Assembly (NCBI GenBank): GCA_016718845.1 | Contig: JADKCK010000002.1 | Span: 1 to 52,757, forward strand | From: Sphingobacteriales bacterium | GTDB lineage: Bacteria > Bacteroidota > Bacteroidia > Chitinophagales > UBA2359 | Length of the DNA stretch: 52,757 bases | Reading direction: 5' to 3' | The notes under the pieces: model-generated | What the model saw: only the letters and a program-made list of their open reading frames with translations | What the model was told of the DNA's origin: nothing | The model's database searches: none | Shown here: positions 9,472 through 18,900 of the stretch, one piece after another | Layout: the number at the start of each line of letters is the position of its first letter | How positions within the stretch are numbered: the stretch's first letter is position 1 | Position numbers and translations under genes: made by a program

Positions 9472-12186
9472 ATGAGAGTATTTCTACGTTTATCAAGTTT
9501 TTTGCTGTTTATGTGTATCTGCACTTTTGCGATAGCACAAAACAGACAAGTATCGGGTTCTGTTACCGATAAAGCCGACGGTTCGGCAATGCCCGGTGTA
9601 GGTGTATCGTACACTTATAATGGTACCAAAGGCGGCGATGCAACCGACGATTCGGGTAATTTTAGCCTATCGGTGCCGCAGGGTGTTACTACCCTTAAAT
9701 TTACCTCGGTGGGTTATGGCTCGCAAGAAGTAGCCATTCCGGCATCGGGTAAAATGTCGGTACAGATGAGCTCCGACGAAAATCTACTTAACGAAGTAGT
9801 TATTTCGGTGGGTAGCCGTGCCGTGCAACGTACCTACACCGACACGCCGCTGCCCGTTGATAACCTAAGCGCCAAAGAAATTACCAGCTCGGGGCAGGTA
9901 ACATTTGACCGCGCCTTGCAGTACAAAGTGCCGTCGTTTAACTCCTCGAACTTGCCGGTGCAAGATGCAACGTCTCTGCTCGACCCTTACGAGTTGCGTA
10001 ACTTGGGACCCAGCCGTACCTTGTTGCTCATCAACGGCAAACGTAAAAACATGAGCTCGTTGGTGTATGTACAAAACACCGTAGGTAAAGGCGAAACAGG
10101 TGCCGACCTTGCCGCTATCCCAACAGGTGCTATCAAACGTGTCGAGATTTTGCGCGATGGTGCATCGGCTCAATATGGCTCTGATGCCATTGCAGGGGTA
10201 ATGAACGTTATCTTGAAAGACAACGTAGAATACACCGAAGCAACCCTACAATCGGGCATTTATACCGAAGGCGACGGTGCAATGGTTGGCATGAATGTAA
10301 ACACAGGCTCGTCGTTCAAAAATGGCGGTTTTGTGAATTACAACGTAGCCTTTAAACAACAAGCCCGTACCAACCGCTCGGGTCCGCTCGATGTACAATC
10401 CGAAATCAACACCCTAACAGGCGGCTCGCCCGAAGAAGTTGCTTTGGTAAATAGTTTCTTAACAGAGTTCCCTGATGGTAAAAACATCAACGGTTTGCCC
10501 GAGATGACCACCGCTAACTTTTTGGTAAACGCCGCCGTACCTGTAAGCGAAGACGGAAAATCGCAGGTGTATGGCAATGCAGCTTATGTGTTTAAACGCG
10601 TGTTTAGCTATGCCAATTACCGTACTCCATACTGGCGCGGCGACCCGTATAACTTACTACACAACCCAGGCGAAGAGTACTTAGGTTATCACCCAACTTT
10701 TGACGGCAACCTAAACGACTATAACGCTACCTTTGGTTACAAAACCGAATTAGAAAGCGGCTTTAAAGTAGATGTAAGTGCTACAACAGGTGGCAATGGG
10801 CAGTTGTATTATGTAAATGGTACGCTTAACCGTGGTTTAGGTGCTGCAAGTCCTACCTCATTCCGTCCGGGTGGTTATAACTTTAAACACAATGTAGGTA
10901 ACATAGATATCACTAAATCTATCACCGAAAAATTCAACATTGGTTTTGGCTCTGAGATTAGAAACGAAACTTTCGAGATTATTGCTGGCGATACCTCGTC
11001 GTATGTAGCCGAAGGAGCAAACTCGTTTCCGGGTATCCGCGACGAAAACGCAGGCATATTTAGCCGTTACAACTTTGGGGGTTATTTAGATGCCACCTAC
11101 GATGTAACCAAAAACTTTTTCCTAGGTGCTACCGTCCGTGCCGAAAAATATAGCGACTTTGGAAGTGCTTTTGTTTGGAAAGCATCATCGCGCTACAAAA
11201 TTAACGATAAAATAACCGTTCGTGCATCGGCTGCTACGGGTTTCAAAGCCCCATCGTTACACCAAATAAACTTGCAACTATCGCAAGCCACTTTTAGCGG
11301 CGGCGATATTGTTATAGAGGGTATACTTAACAACAACAACCCTGTTGTGGCAAAATTAGGCGTGCCAAAACTAAAAGCCGAAAAATCGTTGAACCTTAGC
11401 GCTGGTATTGGCTTAAACCCCACCGACCACCTAAGTATTACCATTGATTACTACAACATTGCCATTGACGACCGCATTGTGTTAAGCTCGCGTGTTAGTG
11501 CAGCCGCAGACGATGATAGCTCTGATTTGTACAACATCTTACAATCAACCGGTACAAGTGCTGTTAGTTTCTTTATCAATGGTATTAATACCACCACCCA
11601 AGGCGTTGACTTTGTGGCAAGCTACCGCAAAATTCGTTTAGGTACAGGCTACTTAAACGCAAGCTTGGCTGCCAATTACAACATCAACGAGCAAAGAGAC
11701 GAAGCAAACACACCCGAAACTATTGCAGCAACAGGTGGTACTATTTTTAACAACGTAGAAAAAGCCATTATCCTTACTGCACGCCCCAAATATAAAGGCG
11801 TTTTGGGCTTAGATTATCAAATCAAACGCTTTAATGTAGCCATCAATAACACTTTGTTTGGACCTGCTACCTTCCGTAATGCCGATTTACCGGGCGTAAA
11901 TGGCAACATCGATACAGCACCCTACTTAGAGTTTGACCCCAAAGTACTAACCGACCTTATATTAGGCTATGACTTTAACGACAAAATTGGCTTGTCGATT
12001 GTGGTAAGTAACATTGCTAATGTTATTCCATCGTACAAACTATTTAACCTACCCGCCGACAAAACAGATGAACAAGTACGTAACGACATTTCGTTTAACG
12101 GCAGATACTGGCAACAAGGCTACGACTCGTCGCACTTTGATATTAACGGAACCAACATTTTGGGTAAATTGGTATTTAAACTGTAA
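9472..12186 (+). CDS. TonB-dependent outer membrane receptor
   Basis: This is a 904-residue outer membrane importer that uses TonB/ExbBD energy. It has a Sec signal peptide (residues 1-22, ending CTFAIAQ) and a carboxypeptidase-regulatory-like beta-sandwich at about 25-105 (VSGSVTDKADGSAMPGVGVS, LKFTSVGYGSQEVAI). The plug domain lies at about 120-245, with LLLINGKRKNMSSLVYVQNT and IPTGAIKRVEILRDGASAQY then GSDAIAGVMNVILKD. A ~650-residue beta-barrel follows, including VRASAATGFKAPSLHQINL. No SusD-like lipoprotein is adjacent, so it is not a classical glycan SusC/D pair. A siderophore, metal chelate or other small ligand is likely, but the substrate cannot be told. A strong terminator follows. 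Confidence 0.93.
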   Translation: MRVFLRLSSFLLFMCICTFAIAQNRQVSGSVTDKADGSAMPGVGVSYTYNGTKGGDATDDSGNFSLSVPQGVTTLKFTSVGYGSQEVAIPASGKMSVQMSSDENLLNEVVISVGSRAVQRTYTDTPLPVDNLSAKEITSSGQVTFDRALQYKVPSFNSSNLPVQDATSLLDPYELRNLGPSRTLLLINGKRKNMSSLVYVQNTVGKGETGADLAAIPTGAIKRVEILRDGASAQYGSDAIAGVMNVILKDNVEYTEATLQSGIYTEGDGAMVGMNVNTGSSFKNGGFVNYNVAFKQQARTNRSGPLDVQSEINTLTGGSPEEVALVNSFLTEFPDGKNINGLPEMTTANFLVNAAVPVSEDGKSQVYGNAAYVFKRVFSYANYRTPYWRGDPYNLLHNPGEEYLGYHPTFDGNLNDYNATFGYKTELESGFKVDVSATTGGNGQLYYVNGTLNRGLGAASPTSFRPGGYNFKHNVGNIDITKSITEKFNIGFGSEIRNETFEIIAGDTSSYVAEGANSFPGIRDENAGIFSRYNFGGYLDATYDVTKNFFLGATVRAEKYSDFGSAFVWKASSRYKINDKITVRASAATGFKAPSLHQINLQLSQATFSGGDIVIEGILNNNNPVVAKLGVPKLKAEKSLNLSAGIGLNPTDHLSITIDYYNIAIDDRIVLSSRVSAAADDDSSDLYNILQSTGTSAVSFFINGINTTTQGVDFVASYRKIRLGTGYLNASLAANYNINEQRDEANTPETIAATGGTIFNNVEKAIILTARPKYKGVLGLDYQIKRFNVAINNTLFGPATFRNADLPGVNGNIDTAPYLEFDPKVLTDLILGYDFNDKIGLSIVVSNIANVIPSYKLFNLPADKTDEQVRNDISFNGRYWQQGYDSSHFDINGTNILGKLVFKL

Positions 12187-12236
12187 ATACCACCACCCCA
12201 ACACTTATACACTTTAAGGTTGTGTAAACCTTATTT

Positions 12237-12279
12237 AAAACTTTCGGGGTATTAAAAAATACCCTGAAAGTTTTTTTTT
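12237..12279 (+). terminator. Rho-independent terminator after the TonB receptor
   Basis: An AAAACTTTC/GGGGTATT arm pairs with AATACCCT/GAAAGTTTT (one mismatch) around a short A-rich loop, followed by a run of nine T. Confidence 0.85.
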
Positions 12280-12319
12280 AACCCACTAACATTATTTTCA
12301 ACAATCAAAACTCTTTTTT

Positions 12320-13084
12320 ATGCACAAACTATACACCGATTTAGCACACGTTTTTCAGATAATGTACCAACATTTTATTGATTACAACGAAGAATTTGCC
12401 TATTACCACGCTATTTTACAGCCATACCACACAAAAACCGTATTAGAAATTGGCTGCGGAACCGGTAACATTGCCCAACGTATGGTAGTCCACAACTATC
12501 AATACACTGGCATGGATATTAGCCCCGATATGCTGCAAATAGCCCAGCAACAAGTGCCAAATGCCGTTTTTGTACAAGCCGATATGCGCCATTTTAATAC
12601 CCCAAACAAACAACAAGCTGTGTTAATATTGGGCAGAACCATTAGCTATTTACTATCCGACCAAGATATGTTTGATGCCCTAAAAGCTATTTACAACTGC
12701 CTCGATACAAACGGTTTATTGGTTTTCGACATCATCGATGCTAATAAATTTATACCCCTCATACAGCAACAACCCAAAGTAGTGCATACCGCCCCCTACC
12801 AAACCGACCTATACATACGCGAAAGCACCTTTACCCTAAACACCCAAAATGTTTGGACATGGGATTGGGCTGCTACCTATTTTGTACAAGCCCCAAACCA
12901 ACCTAAACAACAAATTGCCACCGACCAAAGTACCGCCCGAGCTTTTACCGCCAACGAAATAAGCTTGTTTTTGCAACTAACAGGCTTTAACATACTACAA
13001 CAATACAGCCGCCCCTCGTATGCCTTTGATACCATTGTGTTTGTAGCACAAAAAAACAACACAACAGAACAACAAAAGGCTTAA
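12320..13084 (+). CDS. Class I SAM-dependent methyltransferase
   Basis: This 254-residue soluble methyltransferase has the Rossmann-like SAM site: VLEIGCGTGNIAQRM (motif I, residues about 40-55), YTGMDISPDMLQIAQQQ (acidic motif II) and FVQADMRHF (motif III). ISYLLSDQDMFDALKAIYNC and GLLVFDIIDANKFIP continue the fold. The C-terminal part carries a substrate cap of the Methyltransf_25 type. Methyl acceptor unknown; its neighbours are unrelated. It starts 40 bases after the terminator of the receptor gene, so it must have its own promoter or depend on read-through. Confidence 0.85.
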   Translation: MHKLYTDLAHVFQIMYQHFIDYNEEFAYYHAILQPYHTKTVLEIGCGTGNIAQRMVVHNYQYTGMDISPDMLQIAQQQVPNAVFVQADMRHFNTPNKQQAVLILGRTISYLLSDQDMFDALKAIYNCLDTNGLLVFDIIDANKFIPLIQQQPKVVHTAPYQTDLYIRESTFTLNTQNVWTWDWAATYFVQAPNQPKQQIATDQSTARAFTANEISLFLQLTGFNILQQYSRPSYAFDTIVFVAQKNNTTEQQKA

Positions 13085-13184
13085 GCCCGTACTGTCGAAG
13101 ACGAAGTTAACACTGCTTTACCTAATATGTCGCCAAATAGCCCAACTTGTGGGTGTTTTTCGTTTTTACTAAACATTTGCAATG

Positions 13185-13192
13185 TATTTTTG
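13185..13192 (+). promoter_or_regulatory. Promoter -7 element of the CotH-family gene
   Basis: TATTTTTG matches TAnnTTTG and lies 73 bases before the ATG at 13265. A T-rich -33 region (TTTTT at 13163-13167) is suitably placed. Confidence 0.5.
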
Positions 13193-13264
13193 TTTGTAAC
13201 CTTTTTTAATCTTACAAAAATGTTGAAAATATAAATTTATTTTCATATACTTACCAATAAAACC

Positions 13265-15601
13265 ATGATTAGAATAATTCTTACGTTTAGCCTTGTTTTC
13301 TTTTTGTGCTCACAAAGTACAAAGTCAAATGCACAATGCTGCAATTATAGATTGTTTATGCACGACAGCTATGGAGATAGTTGGAATGGAGCAACGCTTC
13401 AGGTGTTAATCAATAACATTTCGGTTGGAACATACAGCGCAATCGATAACGGAAGCATGGCTACCATTGAGGTATGTAATGGGGACACTATAAATTTAAT
13501 TTATACTGCTGGCATGTACGAAGAAGAAAACTCTTACGAATTGCAAGATGCGTCGTGGAATATTGTTTTTCAAGATGGTCCCAACCCAGGTATTGGTAAC
13601 GTCTTTTTTTCAATAGGTGACTGTAATACGCCCCTTCTACAAGGTAGTCATCCATGCACAGCAATTCCAATTGATACCATCGAATGTGTTTTTGTTGACA
13701 ATACGGGTTTTCCGGGCTCTGGTCTAAATCCAAATTGTGCCTCGTTTGAGGGTGGGGATATTTGGTATACAATGCAAGTTCCTGCATCTGGTAATTTGAG
13801 TTTTGAAACCATTGCCGGAAGCATAAATGATACGGGTATAGCTGTTTGGACAGGCAGTACATGCACCAATCTCAATATCATAGGTTGTGATGATGATGGC
13901 GGCGAAGGTTATTTATCTTTCTTGCTTATGTATGACCTTACACCCGGAGAAACCATTTACATACAAATCTGGAAATGGGGCGGTGGTGCAGGAACATTTG
14001 AAATTTGTGTAAACGATATCGGAACCGTATCCTTTGATAGCTCAGAACTGCCCATTGTAATGATAAATACATTAGGACAAACCATTATCGAGGATACAAA
14101 AGTGGATTGCCTGATGGACATTAAATACAATGGGCAAGGCAACATTACTTACGTAACCGATAGCGCAAATGTTTATAGCGGAAATATAGGAATTGAAATT
14201 CGCGGACTTACATCTGCTGCCTATCCACAGCACCCTTATGGTATCGAAACCCGCGATTCGGTAGGGGCTAATAACAATGTTTCTATTTTAGGAATGCCTG
14301 CCGAAAACGACTGGGTATTATTGTCTAATTTCAACGACCGTTCGCTCCTAAAAAACCTCATTGGCTATAAACTTTTTGGCGAAATGGGTAATTACAGTGC
14401 GCGGGCGCAACTCTGTGAAGTGCTTATCGACAACTCTTACAAAGGTATTTATGTAATCGGAGAAAAAATTAAACAAGACGACAATCGTGTTGACATTGCT
14501 AAATTAACCGCTGTTGATACACTCGGATATGACTTAACAGGGGGCTATATCCTTCAACAAAACTATTGGAATGAAACCAACAGTTTTCAATCAAATTATT
14601 CACCCATAGACCACCCCGGATTCGATGTTCACTTTGTTTATGAATATCCCGATGCATCTGCCATTAATGATGCACAAAAACAATACATCGCCTCCTTTGT
14701 AGACAGTCTGGAAACGGCACTTTACAGCCCCAATTTTGCTGACCCAACAACAGGATACCGAAACTATATGGACGTAAAATCTTTTATTGATTATTTCCTT
14801 GTCAATGAGGTAGCAAGAAGTGCAGATGGGTTTAAAAAGAGTGTCTTTTTTCATAAAGATAAATACTCAAATGGCGGCAAACTTAAAGCTGGTCCAGTTT
14901 GGGATTTTGACTGGGCTTGGAAAAGTATGCAGGGGGTTTGTTCCATCTATGAAGGCTATACAGGTGCTGGATGGGCACACCTCAACAATGATTGCTTTAC
15001 CGATAATTATTCGACAGGTTGGTATGTTCGTATGTTGCAAGATAGTACTTTTAGCAACGAACTACGCTGTACCTACGAGGATTACAGGCAAACTATGCTG
15101 GATACTACCAATCTTTTTGCCTATATTGACAGCATGGGGGTTCTGGTTCAAAATGCACAAGCACGGCATTTTAAAAAATGGCCCATACTTGGCATGAGCG
15201 GGGCAGCTCCCGATTTTGGACCCGTTGCCACCACATACAATGCAGAACTAGATTCACTAAAAAGTTGGATTAGCACCAGATTGCAATGGCTTGATGCAAA
15301 TATGCCCGGACTTTGCACTACAACAAGTATAACTGAAACTAACTTATTTAGCAGGGTCAATTGCTATCCTAACCCAACAAACGACTATCTTATAATTGAT
15401 TATTCCTTGCCATCAACAATGAACGTTTCTGTTCGACTCTATAATTATTTGGGTTCAGAAGTGTTATCAACTCCCCAAGCAACAAAAAATACTGGACAAA
15501 ATTCTCTTAAACTCGAAACAAGAACTCTTTCACCTGGGGTTTATATTGTAAAACTTGAAATAGGCACGGCTATTATTTCTAAAAAAATAATCATTCTATA
15601 A
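13265..15601 (+). CDS. Secreted CotH kinase-like protein with T9SS C-terminal sorting domain
   Basis: This is a 778-residue exported protein with a signal peptide (residues 1-23, ending KSNAQ). Residues about 25-115 form a Cys-containing beta-sandwich (MHDSYGDSWNGATLQVLI) and about 120-245 a PPC-like domain (GGDIWYTMQVPASGNLSFET). Residues about 255-640 are the CotH-like atypical kinase fold (HPYGIETRDSVG, GMPAENDWVLLSNFNDRSLL, YKGIYVIGEKIKQDD, AGPVWDFDWAWKSM). The last ~85 residues are a type A sorting domain (VNCYPNPTNDYLIIDYS, LYNYLGSEVLS, LSPGVYIVKLE). Export by the type IX system and surface anchoring or release are expected. Spore-coat CotH phosphorylates proteins; for Bacteroidota members the substrate is unknown. 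The sequence is A+T-richer than its neighbours. Confidence 0.9.
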   Translation: MIRIILTFSLVFFLCSQSTKSNAQCCNYRLFMHDSYGDSWNGATLQVLINNISVGTYSAIDNGSMATIEVCNGDTINLIYTAGMYEEENSYELQDASWNIVFQDGPNPGIGNVFFSIGDCNTPLLQGSHPCTAIPIDTIECVFVDNTGFPGSGLNPNCASFEGGDIWYTMQVPASGNLSFETIAGSINDTGIAVWTGSTCTNLNIIGCDDDGGEGYLSFLLMYDLTPGETIYIQIWKWGGGAGTFEICVNDIGTVSFDSSELPIVMINTLGQTIIEDTKVDCLMDIKYNGQGNITYVTDSANVYSGNIGIEIRGLTSAAYPQHPYGIETRDSVGANNNVSILGMPAENDWVLLSNFNDRSLLKNLIGYKLFGEMGNYSARAQLCEVLIDNSYKGIYVIGEKIKQDDNRVDIAKLTAVDTLGYDLTGGYILQQNYWNETNSFQSNYSPIDHPGFDVHFVYEYPDASAINDAQKQYIASFVDSLETALYSPNFADPTTGYRNYMDVKSFIDYFLVNEVARSADGFKKSVFFHKDKYSNGGKLKAGPVWDFDWAWKSMQGVCSIYEGYTGAGWAHLNNDCFTDNYSTGWYVRMLQDSTFSNELRCTYEDYRQTMLDTTNLFAYIDSMGVLVQNAQARHFKKWPILGMSGAAPDFGPVATTYNAELDSLKSWISTRLQWLDANMPGLCTTTSITETNLFSRVNCYPNPTNDYLIIDYSLPSTMNVSVRLYNYLGSEVLSTPQATKNTGQNSLKLETRTLSPGVYIVKLEIGTAIISKKIIIL

Positions 15602-15716
15602 TTATGCTTTTTGTTAATCCTTAATGAATCATGTTACGCAACCTATTCCAATAACAAGGTATTTTGCATTTTTATGCACGGTTTCGTATGTGGTTTCTTC
15701 CGAACCGGCATTATAG

Positions 15717-15836
15717 GAATTGGCGTTAAGAAATTTATTGGGGCATAAATGTAGCGTTAAGAAAGATATACTGTTTGAAGTACGCCACACCGAACCCAAA
15801 AGTAAAATCGACCAACAAAGCGTTTGGCAACGTTAA
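15717..15836 (+). other. Possible remnant of a coding sequence in the 15602-15863 gap
   Basis: The gap after the CotH-family gene holds no full gene. Forty in-frame codons ending at a TAA (15834-15836) read like protein (LRNLLGHKCSVKKDILFEVR) with local codon use, but there is no start and the frame is closed upstream by TAG at 15714. It could be a decayed gene end; the evidence is thin. Confidence 0.2.
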
Positions 15837-15863
15837 TACCTAACTATCTTCCGAACATTTCCT

Positions 15864-15905
15864 AAAAAAAATCCCCACTACAACCAAATGTAGCGGGGAT
15901 TTTTT
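15864..15905. terminator. Bidirectional terminator at the end of the giant repeat gene
   Basis: ATCCCC-A-CTACA pairs with TGTAG-C-GGGGAT, flanked by A8 on the left and T6 on the right. It lies 18 bases beyond the stop of the leftward 1749-residue gene and can also stop rightward transcripts. Confidence 0.85.
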
Positions 15906-15923
15906 ATTGAAAACAATTAATAT

Positions 15924-18900
15924 TTATTGCGAGCAAGAACCCACCTGCGTAATATTAGTAACCGTTTTTGAGCAACCCGTAGCTGCCGAAAAACCAGCAG
16001 TAAAGGTAGATGAAGTTCCATTGGCAGGAAAACGCACACCAATAAAATTGTAGTAAGTATTAGTTAAACTACTTACTGCCACCGATGGTTGTGGGCTATT
16101 TAAAATACCTGCACCGCTTAGGTTAAGCGTACCCGTTGTTGGCGGATTGGTGTAGTTAACCCTAACGGTAGCCGTATAATAGTCGTCGGCGGGGTTGGTA
16201 GGTGTGCCGTTGTTGTTGCACAAACTTACACCCAACAAATACACCGTACCAATAGAACAGTTGCCACCCGTTGAGCACGATTGTACAATTATTGGGTTAG
16301 TAACTGTTTTTGAACAGTTTGGCGTTGCCGAGAACGATGCAGTTATGGTACTTTGCGTACCATTGGCAGGGAAACGAACGCCCGTAAAAGTATACGAACC
16401 ACCACTTAGCGATGAAACAGCCACCGATGGAGCTGGGCTAGTTGCCGTGCCTGCTAAATTAAGCGTACCTGTAGTAGGTGCGTTGGTAAAACTAACCGTT
16501 ACATTGGCAGTATAGTAGTCGTCGGTGGTAACTGTAGGCGTACCGTTGTTGTTACAGGTGCTGGCATTAGTAATAGTTATAGCAGATACGTTGCAAGTAG
16601 CAGCCCCCGACGAGCAAGGTTGTACACTAGTAGTATTGGTAACTGTTTTTGAACAACCCGTAGCCCCCGAAAAACCTACTACAAACGTTGATGATAAACC
16701 GTTGGCAGGAAAACGCACACCAATAAAGTTGTAGAAAGTGCCGGTTAAACTACTTACTGCCACCGATGGTTGTGGGCTATTTAAAATACCTGCACCGCTT
16801 AGGTTAAGCGTGCCCGTTGTTGGCGGATTGGTGTAGTTAACCCTAACGGTAGCCGTATAATAGTCATCGGCAGGATTTGTAGGTGTGCCGTTGTTGTTGC
16901 ACAAACTAGCACCTATCAAATACACTAAACCAATTGAACAACCGCCACTGCTTGTTGAGCAAGGCTGTACAATAGTGTTATTATTTACCGTTAATGTACA
17001 AGCCGTATTAGCACTAAACGAAGCTATAAAGCTAGATGCCGCACCATTGGCACGAAAACGCACACCCGTAAAGGTATAGCTTGTACCTGTTAGCGCTGAT
17101 ACCGCCACACTTGGCAATGGGCTGCTTACAATGCCCGAACCACTTAAATTAAGCGTACCTGTAGCTGGCTTATTAGCAAACGTAACGGTTACATTAGCCG
17201 TATAATAGTCGTCGGTAGTTACTGTTGGCGTACCATTGTTGTTGCAAGTGCTGGCATTGCTTAGGGTAGCATTGCTAATACTACACGTCGCTGCACCCGA
17301 GCATGGTTGTACTATATTGTTGTTGGTAAAACTTAATGCACAGTTTATTGATGCCGAAAACGACCCAATAAAGTTAGATGGTTGCCCATTGGCAGGAAAA
17401 CGCACACCCGTAAAGGTATACGAACCCCCACTTAACGACGAAACCGGAACCGACGGCTGTGGATTATTTAAAACACCCGTACCGCTTAAATTAAGCGTAC
17501 CTGTTGCTGGCGGATTAGTAAAGTTAACGGTTACGCTAGCTGTATAATAATCGTCGGTTGATACCGTAGTACCATTATTATTACAGCCAACTACATTTGA
17601 CAAGTTAGCACCCGTTATACTACACTGTGGAGCCGAGCAAGAAGATACCACAGTACTATTGTTTACATTTAACATACAATTGGGCGATGCCGAAAAAGAC
17701 GCATTGAACGTAGATGCCATGCCATTGGCTGCAAACTTAACACCCGTAAAGGTATAACTATTGCCCGTTAAAGCCGAAACAGCCACCGACGGAGCTGGGC
17801 TGTTTAAAATACCCGTACCGCCCAAATTAAGCGTACCCGTTGCTGGCGGACTACTAAATACCACCGTTATGTTGGCAGTATAATAATCGTCGGTGGCAGT
17901 AGGTATAGTGCCATTGTTGTTGCACGATGATAAGTTGCTTAATGTAGCACTAGCAATATTACATACTGGCACCGAACAAGGTTGTATAATGGTGTTATTA
18001 GTAACATTTAAACCACAGTTAGAAACACCCGTAAACTGAACCGAGTAATTAGATGGTTGCCCATTGGCTAAAAAACGCACACCCGTAAAGGTATAACTAT
18101 TACCGCTTAACGATGAAACCGAAACAGCCGGCTGAGGCGTATTTAGCGTACCAACAAGCGTTAACGAACCCGTAGCAGGTGGATTGGTATAGGTTACCGT
18201 AATATTTACCGTATAATAATCGTCGGTGCTGATGTTGGGCGTGCCGTTGTTGTTACAAGTAATAAGATTAGACGATTGAGCACCAATGATACTACACTGT
18301 GCTACCGCACACGATTGCACTATAGTATTGTTGCTAATGCTTAAAGCACAACTTGGGCTGGCACTAAATACCGCAAAAAACGACGATGCCATACCATTGG
18401 CAGGAAAACGCACACCCGTAAAAGTATACGAACCCCCACTTAACGAACTAACAGGCACACTCGGAGCGGTAAGGCTTGCCGTACCGTTCAATATTAAGTT
18501 ACCCGTTGTTGGCGGGCTGCTATAATTAACCGTTACATTGGCTGTATAATAATCATCAGAGGCATTAGACGAAGTACCATTGTTATTACACGAACTAACA
18601 TTGGTAATAGTGCCATTAGTTATCACACAATTTGCCGAACCCGTAGAACAAGACGGCACATTTGAGGTATTGTTTACATTTACACTGCAGCCACCTACCG
18701 AAAATCCTACAGTAAACACATCGTTGGTAGTGCCATTTGCCGGAAACTTAACACCCGTAAAGGTATAAGTTGTGCCACTTAACGACGATACCGGAACCGA
18801 AGGAAGCGGGTTATTTAATCCGCTCATAGTAGCACCACTTAAACCCAAAGTACCAACAACTGGCGGATTAGCATACGTTACTACCACATCGCCTGTGTAA

